From positions 1 to 31,579 of the forward strand of contig CAJTKE010000026.1 of assembly GCA_910576865.1 (NCBI GenBank): 31,579 nucleotides of DNA. The letters are read 5' to 3'. The notes under the pieces are model-generated. The model did not search any database. It saw only the letters and a list, made by a program, of their open reading frames with translations, and had not been told where the DNA came from. The DNA comes from an uncultured Oscillibacter sp. (GTDB taxonomy: Bacteria > Bacillota > Clostridia > Oscillospirales > Oscillospiraceae). The number at the start of each line of letters is the position of its first letter. Positions within the stretch are counted from its first letter, which is position 1. Positions 1 to 8,667 of the stretch are shown here, one piece after another. The translations under genes were made by a program, and so were the position numbers.

Positions 1-1341
1 TATGGCATGGACCCGACCATGGCGATTTTGATGCTGCTGGCGATTTACTGCGGCGGCACCTACGGCGGTTCCATCACAGCCATCCTCATCAATACCCCGG
101 GCACCTCCGCAAACGCCGCCACGCTCTTTGACGGCTATCCCATGACCAAGAAGGGAAAGCCGGCGGAGGCCCTGGCCATCGGCGTGTTCTGCTCTCTCAT
201 CGGCGGCTGCGTCTCCGCCTTCGCCCTGATGGCCATCGCCCCCCAGCTGGCCAAGGTCTCCCTGAGCTTCGGCAGCTGGGAGTACTTCGCCGTGGCCCTG
301 ATGGGCCTGTCCGTGGTGGTGGCCATGTGCTCCAAGTCCATGATCAAGGGCCTGATCGGCGCCCTGTTCGGCCTTGCCATAGGCGGTGTGGGCATCGACT
401 CCATCAGCGGCGTGTCCCGGCTGACCTTCGGCTTCTGGCAGCTGCAGGGAGGCATTTCCTCCACCGCTTTGATGATGGGCCTCTTCGCCATCACCGAGGT
501 CTTCAACCAGTCTCTGGAGCTGGACAAACCCCGGCCCAAGATCGAGTTCAAGAAGACCACGCTGATTCCGCCCCTGCGGGAGATGAAGACCTGCTGGAAG
601 GCCATCGGCATCGGCTGCGTCATCGGCACCGGCATTGGCATCCTGCCCGGCATCGGACAGAACGCCTCCACCCTGATCTCCTACAATCTGGCCCGGACCG
701 TGTCCAAGACCCCGGAGGAGTTCGGCCACGGCTGCCCGGAGGGCATCTGCGCCTCCGAGAGCTCCAACAACGCCACCAACGGCGGCGCGCTGATCCCCCT
801 GGTCTGCCTGGGCATCCCCGGCGACCTGACCACCTCCGCCCTGATCGGCGGACTGATGATCCACGGCCTCCAGCCCGGCCCCCTGCTGTACAACGAGCAC
901 CCGGAGCTGGTGGGCGGCATCATGGTGGCCTACTTCATGGCCAACGTCATCATGTACGTCATGGAGCTGGGCCTGATGAAGGCTTTCGTCCGGATGGTCA
1001 ACGTGAAGCTGTCGTTCCTGTTCCCGGCCATTGTCTCCTGCTGCGTGCTGGGCGTGTACACGCTGAACAACCGGATGTTTGACGTGTGGGTGATGATCGT
1101 CTTCGGCTTCCTGGGGTATCTCCTGATCTGCCTGGGCATCGACATGGCCCCGGTCATTCTGGGCTTCATCCTGGGGCCGCTGATCGAGAAGTACATGCGC
1201 ATGGCCCTCATCGCCTCCAACGGAAGCTGGGGCGAGATGGCGACCCGTCCTGTGGCGGTGTTCTTCGTCATTGTGGCGGCGCTGTTCGTCATCGTTCCCC
1301 TGCTTCGGAAATTCATGGCTTTCGCGAAAAAACAGAACTGA
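1..1341 (+). CDS. tctA: TTT transporter large permease subunit TctA (5' partial)
   Basis: This is the large membrane subunit of a tripartite tricarboxylate transporter, which moves carboxylates across the cytoplasmic membrane using a TctC binding protein and a TctB partner. The reading frame is already open at base 1, so the start lies outside the window. Compared with the complete paralogue at 11235-12755, about 50-55 N-terminal residues are missing. Family motifs seen are AILINTPGT near the start, ILPGIGQNASTLISYN in the middle and LVCLGIPGDLTTSALIGG, the duplicated signature of the TctA fold. Many hydrophobic segments run to the end. No tctC or tctB for this copy is visible and they probably lie upstream. 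It heads a gene string with a UxaA-type hydro-lyase and PFOR, so its substrate is probably a sugar acid or hydroxy acid rather than citrate; that is inference. Confidence 0.93.
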   Translation, partial: YGMDPTMAILMLLAIYCGGTYGGSITAILINTPGTSANAATLFDGYPMTKKGKPAEALAIGVFCSLIGGCVSAFALMAIAPQLAKVSLSFGSWEYFAVALMGLSVVVAMCSKSMIKGLIGALFGLAIGGVGIDSISGVSRLTFGFWQLQGGISSTALMMGLFAITEVFNQSLELDKPRPKIEFKKTTLIPPLREMKTCWKAIGIGCVIGTGIGILPGIGQNASTLISYNLARTVSKTPEEFGHGCPEGICASESSNNATNGGALIPLVCLGIPGDLTTSALIGGLMIHGLQPGPLLYNEHPELVGGIMVAYFMANVIMYVMELGLMKAFVRMVNVKLSFLFPAIVSCCVLGVYTLNNRMFDVWVMIVFGFLGYLLICLGIDMAPVILGFILGPLIEKYMRMALIASNGSWGEMATRPVAVFFVIVAALFVIVPLLRKFMAFAKKQN

Positions 1342-1432
1342 ATTGTACGCAACTGATCGGCAGGCAGCCGGGAGCGTGTCGGCTGAGACCCGCCTCCCGC
1401 TGCCTGCCCCTTGTCTCACAGAGGTTTCAACT

Positions 1433-2488
1433 ATGAAGGAGCTTACCTATCAGGTGCCCCGCCGGGCCTACGCCGGACTGCTGGAGGAGATGATCCGCCG
1501 GAACGACCGCCGCCCCCTCCGGGTGGCCGCGGCGCTGCTGCTGACCGTGGGCCAGATGGCCGTGGTGGCATGGCTGTGCGTCTTCCGCCTGGAGCCGGGA
1601 CAGCGGGCGTTTTTCCTGGGCTGGTCCCTGCTGCTGGCGGGACTGACGGTGCTGCGCCGCCGCACGGCGCGGCAGCGGGCCAACGGCACCCTCCAGCGGC
1701 TGGAGTACACCGGCCAGCTGCCCCCGGACTACTGGAAGGACCACCATCTCCGGATCACGGAAACGGAGCTGCGGCTGCGCTACGGAGACCAGACCCTCTC
1801 CTGCCCGCTGTATGGCCTCTCCCGGGTGGAGGAGCGGGAGGACGCCTTGTTCCTCCGCTGCGGAGAGACCATTTTCGACATCGTTCCGGAGTCGGCTTTC
1901 CCCTCCCGGGAGGCCATGGGGGTCTGGGCGGAGGCGCTGCGGACCAAAGCCTCCGGCGCCGGAAAAGCGCCTCAGCCGGAGGCGCCGGAGGACGCCGTCT
2001 CCTGGACCATGGAGGAGCGGGATTTCCTGGAGGGGCAGTATCAGGCCTATCGGATCCTGTACTACCGCTACCGCTTCCTGCGCCCGGCGACCTTCCTGCG
2101 GCTGGCCGTCAGCGTGGCGGCGGCGGTGAGCATGGTGTACAACCGCACTCCCGTCAGCATCGCCCTGAGCGCGGCGGTGCTGCTGCTTGCCAACGTGGAG
2201 AACATCTCCATGGTCCCGGCCCTCTGCCGCCTGCGCATCCGGCGGGAGCTGGGAGAGTGGAAGGGCGGCGGGACCTTCCGCCTGTCCCTGGGGGAGGACG
2301 CGCTTGTCCTCTCCTCGGACCGGGCCAGGGCGGAGATTCCCCTCCATAAGATCAACCTCTGCCAGGAGTTCGGGGACCTGTATCTCATCGCCTGGAGCAG
2401 CTTCCCGGCGGTGGTGATGCCCAGGGAGACCGCCCGGACGGCGGCCGCCCCGCTCCTTCAAAAAATCCAGGCCCTGCAACAGGGCTGA
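1433..2488 (+). CDS. YcxB-like membrane protein with two similar halves
   Basis: A 351-residue protein of unknown function. I chose the ATG at 1433 because GAGG lies 8 bases upstream and it follows the tctA stop by about 90 bases; a longer frame would overlap tctA. The layout repeats: two hydrophobic segments (about residues 30-50 and 58-72), then a soluble beta-rich stretch (LRITETELRLRYGDQTLSCP and following), then a second hydrophobic pair (about 223-265) and a second soluble stretch (LGEDALVLSSDRARAEIPLH). The soluble parts resemble the YcxB-like C-terminal domain of Firmicutes, in which a short membrane hairpin precedes a PH-like domain. Its place between a transporter and a hydro-lyase suggests co-transcription but does not reveal a role. 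The family call is by pattern only. Confidence 0.7.
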   Translation: MKELTYQVPRRAYAGLLEEMIRRNDRRPLRVAAALLLTVGQMAVVAWLCVFRLEPGQRAFFLGWSLLLAGLTVLRRRTARQRANGTLQRLEYTGQLPPDYWKDHHLRITETELRLRYGDQTLSCPLYGLSRVEEREDALFLRCGETIFDIVPESAFPSREAMGVWAEALRTKASGAGKAPQPEAPEDAVSWTMEERDFLEGQYQAYRILYYRYRFLRPATFLRLAVSVAAAVSMVYNRTPVSIALSAAVLLLANVENISMVPALCRLRIRRELGEWKGGGTFRLSLGEDALVLSSDRARAEIPLHKINLCQEFGDLYLIAWSSFPAVVMPRETARTAAAPLLQKIQALQQG

Positions 2489-2505
2489 CTTCGGAGGAAT
2501 CACTC

Positions 2506-2793
2506 ATGAACGCGATGATCATAGACCCGAAGGACAATGTGGCCGTGGCCATCGAGCCCATCGCCGCGGGCGGCGCGGTCTCCTACCTCACCCCGGAGGG
2601 AGAGGTCCGGCTGACGGCGGCGGAGGATATCACCATCTACCACAAGCTGGCCACCCGGGATATCGCGGAAGGCGAGGCGGTGGTCAAATACGGCGAGCAC
2701 ATCGGCGTCGCCACGGCCCCCATCGCCAAGGGGGCCCACGTCCATATACACAATGTGGTCAGTCCCCGGGAAGACCGACAGGCGAAAGAGTAA
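2506..2793 (+). CDS. UxaA family hydro-lyase small subunit (SAF domain)
   Basis: A 95-residue SAF-domain protein, the N-terminal piece of the altronate/galactarate dehydratase family encoded as its own gene. Family features seen are the core DNVAVAIEPIAAGG, HKLATRDIAEGEAVVKYGE and the closing HIHN segment. A GGAGGA site sits about 7 bases before the ATG. The large subunit starts 13 bases after its stop, so the two almost certainly form one enzyme. Relatives with this split arrangement include altronate dehydratases and the SuyAB sulfolactate sulfo-lyase. The sequence alone does not choose between these substrates. Confidence 0.87.
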   Translation: MNAMIIDPKDNVAVAIEPIAAGGAVSYLTPEGEVRLTAAEDITIYHKLATRDIAEGEAVVKYGEHIGVATAPIAKGAHVHIHNVVSPREDRQAKE

Positions 2794-2806
2794 AGGAGGA
2801 GTCGAC

Positions 2807-3970
2807 GTGACATTTTACGGATATCGCCGCCCGGACGGCCGGGTGGGCGTGCGGAACAAGGTGCTGATCCTGCCCGCCAGCGTCTGCGCCTCCGACACCA
2901 CCCGCATCATCTCCCAGCAGGTGGAGGGCTCCGTCACCTTCAACAATCAGCAGGGCTGCTCTCAGGTGGGGCCGGACCAGCAGCTGACCATGGACGTCAT
3001 GGCGGGCTACGCCGCCAACCCCAACATCTACGGCACCGTGGTGGTGTCCCTGGGCTGCGAGAACTGTCAGATGGACCTGGTGGTGGCCGCCATCCGGGAG
3101 CGGACCAACAAGCCCCTGGAGCAGGTCATCATCCAGGAGGCTGGCGGCACGCTGAAGGCGGTGGAGGCCGCCGTGCGCTACGCCAAGCAGATGGTGGCGG
3201 AGGCCAGCCTCCTCCAGAAGGAGGAGTTCCCCATCTCCGAGCTGATCGTGGGCACGGAGTGCGGCGGCTCCGACCCCACCAGCGGCCTTGCCGCCAACCC
3301 CGCCATCGGCGCCATGAGCGACCTCCTGGTGGCGGCGGGGGGGACCAGCATCCTCTCGGAGACCTCGGAGTTCATCGGCGCGGAGCACATCCTGGCCCGC
3401 CGGGCGGTGAACAAGGAGGTCCACGACCGCATCTACGAGATCACCACCCGCTTTGAAAACCACTTCCATCTGGTGGGAGAGGACGTCCGGGCGGGGAACC
3501 CCTCCCCGGGCAACAAGGCCGGCGGCATCACCACCCTGGAGGAGAAATCCCTGGGCTGCATCCACAAGGGCGGACACAGCCCCATCCAGGCGGTGTACGA
3601 CTACGGAAAGCAGGTCCAGGCGAAGCAGGGCCTCGTCATCATGGACACGCCGGGCAACGACCCGTCCTCCGTGGCGGCCATGGTGGCCGGAGGGGCCCAG
3701 GTGGTGGTCTTCTCCAGCGGCCGGGGGTCCCCGGTGGGAAGCCCCATCGCCCCGGTGGTGAAGATCACGGGAAACAAGCTGACCTTCGCCAAAATGGAGG
3801 ACAACATCGACTTCAACGCCGCCCCCCTGATCTACGGGGAGAAGACCGTGGAGCAGCTGGGACAGGAGCTTTTGCAGATGGTGGTGGAAACCGCCTGCGG
3901 CAAGCAGACCAAGGCGGAGGCCCTGGGCTTCACGGAGACGGCCATCGCCCGGCTCTGCAACTACGTGTGA
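2807..3970 (+). CDS. UxaA family hydro-lyase large subunit
   Basis: The 387-residue large (catalytic) subunit of an altronate dehydratase-type enzyme, which removes water (or sulfite, in SuyB relatives) from a hydroxy acid. The start is GTG at 2807, with a perfect AAAGGAGG 7 bases upstream; an ATG at 2753 in the same frame lies inside the small-subunit gene and is unlikely. Family hallmarks are GYRRPDGRVGVRNKVLILPA at the N-terminus, SLGCENCQ, TECGGSDPTSGLAANPAIG, NPSPGNKAGG and MDTPGNDP. The Cys residues in LGCENC and ECGG are typical metal or cluster ligands of the family. The CGGSD and PGNKAGG pattern looks closer to UxaA than to SuyB, but I cannot compute this. The small subunit lies directly upstream and an oxidoreductase gene follows after 13 bases. 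Confidence 0.87.
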   Translation: MTFYGYRRPDGRVGVRNKVLILPASVCASDTTRIISQQVEGSVTFNNQQGCSQVGPDQQLTMDVMAGYAANPNIYGTVVVSLGCENCQMDLVVAAIRERTNKPLEQVIIQEAGGTLKAVEAAVRYAKQMVAEASLLQKEEFPISELIVGTECGGSDPTSGLAANPAIGAMSDLLVAAGGTSILSETSEFIGAEHILARRAVNKEVHDRIYEITTRFENHFHLVGEDVRAGNPSPGNKAGGITTLEEKSLGCIHKGGHSPIQAVYDYGKQVQAKQGLVIMDTPGNDPSSVAAMVAGGAQVVVFSSGRGSPVGSPIAPVVKITGNKLTFAKMEDNIDFNAAPLIYGEKTVEQLGQELLQMVVETACGKQTKAEALGFTETAIARLCNYV

Positions 3971-3983
3971 GAAAGGAACACCT

Positions 3984-4988
3984 ATGGAGAAGAAAATCGT
4001 GCGCTGGGGCGTCCTGGGCTGCTCCGGCATCGGAAAGAGCCGGACGATTCCCGGCCTGCTGAGCGCCGGAAACGCGGAGCTCTACGCCATCGCCGGACGG
4101 AATGAGGAGAAGCTGAGGGCCTACGCGGAGCCCTTCGCCCCCAAAAAGCTCTTCACGGACTACCAGTCCCTGCTGGACGACGAGAACGTGGACGCGGTGT
4201 ACATCCCCCTGCCCAACAGCGTCCACCGGGAGTGGGTGGTGAAGGCGGCGGAGGCCGGGAAGCATATCCTCTGCGAAAAGCCCCTGGCCCTCACCGAGGC
4301 GGAGGTCCGGGAGATGTTCGACGCCGCCAGCCGCAACCACGTCCTGCTGGAGGAGGCCTACGCCTACCGCCACGGCCAGCTGGTGCAGAAGGTGAAGGAG
4401 ATCATCGACCGGGGCGACATCGGCCGGGTCCGCTATCTGGAGTCCAAGCACTCCACCTTCGACACCAACACCCAGGGCTACCGCTATCAGAAGGGCCTGG
4501 GCGGCGGCGCGGCCTATGACGTGACCAGCTACAACGTCAGCCTCGCGTCCTACCTCCTGGGGAAGGACCCGGCGGAGATGAGCGTCTTCTGCGGCTTCCA
4601 TCCGGAGACCGGCGTGGACACCTCCGACGCGGCGCTGCTGCGGTACGAGGACGGCGTCTACGCCATGCTGTACGCCGGGCTGGACGCCTATCCCCGGGGC
4701 TGCTTCTCCGTGCTGGGGCAGACCGGGCGCATCGACGTGGACCACAAGTTCAACAGCCGGGGCCTCTGCCACGTCCGGGTGAGCAAAAACGCCCGGCCCC
4801 AGAACGCGGAATACGTGGACGAGGTCACCACCGACTACACCGTCTGGGTGGACGACAACTATCTGCTGGAGATCCGGCAGTTCGGCGAGGCCGTCCTGAA
4901 CGGCGCACCGCTGACGGTCTCGGAGGAGGAGTCCCTCCGCACCGCCCGGGTGTGCGACGCCATCCGCAGGGCCGGGGGCGCCGACTGA
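3984..4988 (+). CDS. Gfo/Idh/MocA family NAD(P)-dependent oxidoreductase
   Basis: A 334-residue dehydrogenase of the glucose-fructose oxidoreductase / inositol dehydrogenase family. The Rossmann motif is at the N-terminus (WGVLGCSGIGKS), the family EKP motif follows at about residue 97 (ILCEKPLAL), and the C-terminal half is the usual alpha/beta domain with a GLGGGAAYDVTSYN stretch. Such enzymes oxidise or reduce a hydroxyl group on sugars, polyols or sugar acids. An AGAAAGGAA site precedes the ATG. It sits 13 bases after the hydro-lyase gene and 27 bases before nifJ, so it likely acts on the same substrate or an intermediate, which is unknown. Confidence 0.88.
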   Translation: MEKKIVRWGVLGCSGIGKSRTIPGLLSAGNAELYAIAGRNEEKLRAYAEPFAPKKLFTDYQSLLDDENVDAVYIPLPNSVHREWVVKAAEAGKHILCEKPLALTEAEVREMFDAASRNHVLLEEAYAYRHGQLVQKVKEIIDRGDIGRVRYLESKHSTFDTNTQGYRYQKGLGGGAAYDVTSYNVSLASYLLGKDPAEMSVFCGFHPETGVDTSDAALLRYEDGVYAMLYAGLDAYPRGCFSVLGQTGRIDVDHKFNSRGLCHVRVSKNARPQNAEYVDEVTTDYTVWVDDNYLLEIRQFGEAVLNGAPLTVSEEESLRTARVCDAIRRAGGAD

Positions 4989-5015
4989 GCCACGCAAGGG
5001 AAGGAGAAACGACAC

Positions 5016-8000
5016 ATGTCCAAGAAACAATTCGCCGTCATGGACGGCAACACCGCCGCGGCCCATGTGGCCTACGCCTTCACGGAGGTGGCGGCGATCT
5101 ATCCCATCACCCCGTCCTCTCCCATGGCGGAGAAGGTGGACGAGTGGTCCGCCAAGGGGCGGAAGAACCTCTTCGGGTCCACGGTGGACGTGATCCAGAT
5201 GCAGTCCGAGGCCGGCGCGGCGGGTACCTGCCACGGCGCGGCCCAGGCGGGCGCTCTGACCACCACCTTCACCTCCTCCCAGGGCCTGATGCTGATGATC
5301 CCCGCCATGTATGCCATGGGGGGCCAGTTCCTGCCCAACGTCATGCACATCGCCTCCCGGGTGGTGACCAGCAACCACCACTCCATCTTCGGCGACCACA
5401 CGGACTTCATGACCTGCCGCACCACGGGCTACGCCATGCTGATGTCCTCCTCTCCCCAGGAGGCCATGGACCTGGCCGCCGTGGCCCACCTCAGCGCCAT
5501 CAGCTCCAAGTACGCCTTCATGCACTGCTTCGACGGCTTCCGCACCTCCCACGAGATGCAGCGCATCGAGACCCTGGACTATGAGGACCTCCGGGGCCTC
5601 GTGGACTGGGAGGCTTTGAAGGCCTTCCGCCGCCAGTGCCTGAACCCGGAGCACCCCACCAACCGGGGCAACAACGTGAACCCGGACGTCTACTTCCAGT
5701 GCAAGGAGGGCGTCAACGAAATCAGCGCCTCCCTGCCGGACAAGGTCCAGCACTACATGGACGAGATCAACAGGCTGACGGGCCGGAACTACCAGCTCTT
5801 CAACTACTACGGCGCCCCGGACGCCGAGGAGGTCATCGTGGTCATGTGCTCCGCCTCCGAGGCGGTGAAGGAAACCGTGGACTACCTCAACGCGCAGGGC
5901 CGGAAGGTGGGTCTCCTCCAGGTCCATCTGTACCGCCCCTTCTCCGTGAAGCACTTCGCCGCCGCCCTGCCCGCCACGGTGAAAAAGGTGGCCGTGCTGG
6001 ACCGCTCCAAGGAGGCGGGCAGCGTGGGCGAGCCGCTGTATCTGGACGTGGTGACGGCCCTGAGTCAGGCGGGCCGGGGGAACATCCAGGTGGTGGGGGG
6101 CCGGTACGGCCTCTCCTCCAAGGACACCACCCCGGGCCAGTTCATCGCCGTTTACGACAACCTGAAACAGGAAGCGCCGAAAAACAACTTCACCATCGGC
6201 ATCATCGACGACGTGACCCACACCTCCCTGGACTGCACCGAGGTGGAGCTGCCCCATCCGGGACAGGTCTCCTGCAAGCTGTGGGGCCTGGGCGGCGACG
6301 GCACCGTGGGGGCCAACAAAAACGCCATCTCCACCATCGGCCTCATCGCCGGGAAATACGCCCAGGCGTACTTCTCCTACGACACCATGAAGTCCGGCGG
6401 CCTGACCCAGAGCCACCTGCGCTTCGGCGACGAGCCCATCCGCTCCACTTATCTGGTCTCCGCCGCGGACTTCGTGGCGGTCCACGCCCCCACCTATGTC
6501 AACAAATATGACACCAGCGAGGACCTGAAGGAGGGCGGCGTGTACCTCCTGAACTGCCCCTGGACCGTGGAGGAGCTGGAGGAGAAGCTGCCCGGGAAGC
6601 TGAAGCGGGACCTCGCCCGGAAGCACGCCCAATTCTACATCATCGACGCCGCCAGACTGGCCGTCCAGGTGGGCCTGGGGGCCAACCGGACCAACAGCAT
6701 CCTCCAGGCCGCTTTCTTCGCCCTGACCAAGGTCATCCCCCTGGACGTGGCCGTGGAGGACATGAAGAAAAACAACTACAATTCCTACTTCAAAAAGGCC
6801 GGGCAGAAGATCGTGGACATGAACAACGCCGCCGTGGACGTGGGCGTCAGCGCCGCCGTCCGGGTGGAGATTCCCACCAGCTGGGCCGACGCCGCCGACG
6901 TCCCCGCGCCGGAGCGGAAGGTGACGGACTTCGTTCGGGACATCGTCCTGCCCATGGACCGCCAGCAGGGCGACAAGCTGCCGGTGTCCGTGTTCAAGAA
7001 ATACGGCGTGCTGGACGGCACCTGGGAGAACGGCACCTCCGCGTATTCCAAGCGGGGCGTGGCCATCAACGTGCCCAAGTGGAACGCCGAGAGCTGCATC
7101 CAGTGCAACCGCTGCGCCATGGCCTGCCCCCACGCCGCCATCCGCCCGGTGCTCCTCACCGAGGAGGAGAAGGCCGGGCTCCCCGCCGCCTTTGAGACGG
7201 TTCCCGCCAAGGGCCTGGGCAAGGACGCCCCGGCGTACAGCTTCCGCGTGCAGGTCAGCCCCTATGACTGCCTGGGCTGCGGCGTGTGCCTGACGGCCTG
7301 CCCCGCCAACCAGAGCGAGAAGAGCGCCGACGCCCTGGTCATGACCCCCTTCGAGGAGATGAAGCCGGAGCAGGCCCTCTTCGACGAGGTGGCCATGAAC
7401 GAGAAATACCTGAAACCCGACGTCATCAGCAGCAAGAGCGTGAAAAACATCCAGTTCGCCAAGCCCTACTTCCAGTTCTCCGCCGCCTGCGCGGGCTGCG
7501 CGGAGACCACGTACCTCAAGCTGGTCAGCCAGCTGGCCGGCGACCGGATGTACATCGGCAACGCGGCGGGCTGCTCCTCCGCCTACAGCGGCGGCGCGCC
7601 CATCCTGCCCTACTGCCGGGACGAGAAGGGCCACGGCCCCGCCTGGGAGCACTCCCTGTTCGAGGACAACGCCGAATTCGCCTACGGCTTCTTCCACGCC
7701 CAGGACGCCCTGCGGAAGGAGCTGCTGATCCGCCTGGAGGCCCTCAAGGAGGCCGGCGTGGCCGTGGAGGCCGTGGACGCCTACCTGAGCGGCTGGGAGG
7801 ACACGGAGAAGTCCCGCCGCCTCACCGACGCCCTGATCGCCGCCCTGGAGGCGGCGGAGCGGACGCCGGAGGTTCTGTACATCCTGGAGAACCGGGAATT
7901 CCTGGCCAAGCGGTCCGTCTGGGCCGTGGGCGGCGACGGCTGGGCCTATGACATCGGCTTCGGCGGCATCGACCACGTGCTGGCCCAGAACCGGGACATC

Positions 8001-8567
8001 AACCTGCTGGTGCTGGACACCGAGGTGTACTCCAACACCGGCGGACAGTCCTCCAAGGCCACGCCCACCTCCGCCGTGGCGAAATTCGCCGCCGGGGGCA
8101 AGCAGATCGCCAAGAAGGACCTGGGGGCCATCTTCATGAACTACGGGTACGTGTACGTGGCCCAGGTGGCCATGGGCGCGGATCAGGCCCAGACCCTCAA
8201 GGCCCTCCGGGAGGCGGAGAGCTATCCCGGCCCGTCCATCGTCATCGCCTACTGTCCCTGCCTGGAGCAGCACATCAAAAAGGGCATGAGCTGCACCCAG
8301 GACGAGATGAAGAAGGCGGTGGAGTGCGGCTATTGGCAGCTGTACCGCTACGATCCCCGCCGGGTGGCGGAGGGGAAGAACCCCTTCCAGCTGGATTCCG
8401 CCGAGCCGGACACCGGGAAGCTGCTGGACTTCCTGATGGGAGAGAACCGCTTCGCCTCCCTGAAAAACAACTTCCCCGGCAAGGCCGACGCCCTCTATGA
8501 GAAGGCCGTGGCGGACGTGAAAGCCCGCTGCGCCCGGTACAAGAGGCTGGCGGAAGCCGCCGAATAA
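5016..8567 (+). CDS. nifJ: pyruvate:ferredoxin (flavodoxin) oxidoreductase
   Basis: A 1183-residue single-chain PFOR, full length for the family. It converts pyruvate and CoA to acetyl-CoA and CO2 and passes electrons to ferredoxin or flavodoxin. Domains in order are the N-terminal pyruvate-binding domain (AAIYPITPSSPMAE, about residues 27-40), the transketolase-like domain II, the gamma domain, and two 4Fe-4S motifs: Cys694/697/700/704 in CIQCNRCAMACP and Cys752/755/758/762 in CLGCGVCLTACP. The C-terminal TPP-binding domain has GDGWAYDIGFGG at about residue 974 and NTGGQSSKATP after it. A further CAGCAETTYLK motif supplies ligands for the proximal cluster. The ribosome site is AAGGAG. As last gene of the string before a strong terminator, it would take pyruvate made by the upstream pathway to acetyl-CoA, though it may equally serve central metabolism. 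Confidence 0.97.
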   Translation: MSKKQFAVMDGNTAAAHVAYAFTEVAAIYPITPSSPMAEKVDEWSAKGRKNLFGSTVDVIQMQSEAGAAGTCHGAAQAGALTTTFTSSQGLMLMIPAMYAMGGQFLPNVMHIASRVVTSNHHSIFGDHTDFMTCRTTGYAMLMSSSPQEAMDLAAVAHLSAISSKYAFMHCFDGFRTSHEMQRIETLDYEDLRGLVDWEALKAFRRQCLNPEHPTNRGNNVNPDVYFQCKEGVNEISASLPDKVQHYMDEINRLTGRNYQLFNYYGAPDAEEVIVVMCSASEAVKETVDYLNAQGRKVGLLQVHLYRPFSVKHFAAALPATVKKVAVLDRSKEAGSVGEPLYLDVVTALSQAGRGNIQVVGGRYGLSSKDTTPGQFIAVYDNLKQEAPKNNFTIGIIDDVTHTSLDCTEVELPHPGQVSCKLWGLGGDGTVGANKNAISTIGLIAGKYAQAYFSYDTMKSGGLTQSHLRFGDEPIRSTYLVSAADFVAVHAPTYVNKYDTSEDLKEGGVYLLNCPWTVEELEEKLPGKLKRDLARKHAQFYIIDAARLAVQVGLGANRTNSILQAAFFALTKVIPLDVAVEDMKKNNYNSYFKKAGQKIVDMNNAAVDVGVSAAVRVEIPTSWADAADVPAPERKVTDFVRDIVLPMDRQQGDKLPVSVFKKYGVLDGTWENGTSAYSKRGVAINVPKWNAESCIQCNRCAMACPHAAIRPVLLTEEEKAGLPAAFETVPAKGLGKDAPAYSFRVQVSPYDCLGCGVCLTACPANQSEKSADALVMTPFEEMKPEQALFDEVAMNEKYLKPDVISSKSVKNIQFAKPYFQFSAACAGCAETTYLKLVSQLAGDRMYIGNAAGCSSAYSGGAPILPYCRDEKGHGPAWEHSLFEDNAEFAYGFFHAQDALRKELLIRLEALKEAGVAVEAVDAYLSGWEDTEKSRRLTDALIAALEAAERTPEVLYILENREFLAKRSVWAVGGDGWAYDIGFGGIDHVLAQNRDINLLVLDTEVYSNTGGQSSKATPTSAVAKFAAGGKQIAKKDLGAIFMNYGYVYVAQVAMGADQAQTLKALREAESYPGPSIVIAYCPCLEQHIKKGMSCTQDEMKKAVECGYWQLYRYDPRRVAEGKNPFQLDSAEPDTGKLLDFLMGENRFASLKNNFPGKADALYEKAVADVKARCARYKRLAEAAE

Positions 8568-8605
8568 GGGGCCGGGATTGCCGTCCGGCCCGATTCCTGA
8601 ATCAA

Positions 8606-8651
8606 AGCAGCCGGTTTTGCGGATGTCCGCAAAACCGGCTGCTGTTTTTTT
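8606..8651 (+). terminator. strong intrinsic terminator after nifJ
   Basis: A perfect 18-bp inverted repeat (8606-8623 with 8626-8643) with a 2-base spacer is followed by a run of seven T (8645-8651). It lies between the convergent nifJ and response regulator genes. The other strand has only three T after the stem, so it is mainly a + strand terminator. Confidence 0.93.
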
Positions 8652-8667
8652 GGCGCCAGGATGCCCG

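Noticed and set aside
2506..3970. Naming the split lyase SuyAB or altronate dehydratase outright
   Set aside because: Both share the fold and the gene layout; residues seen by eye do not settle the substrate.
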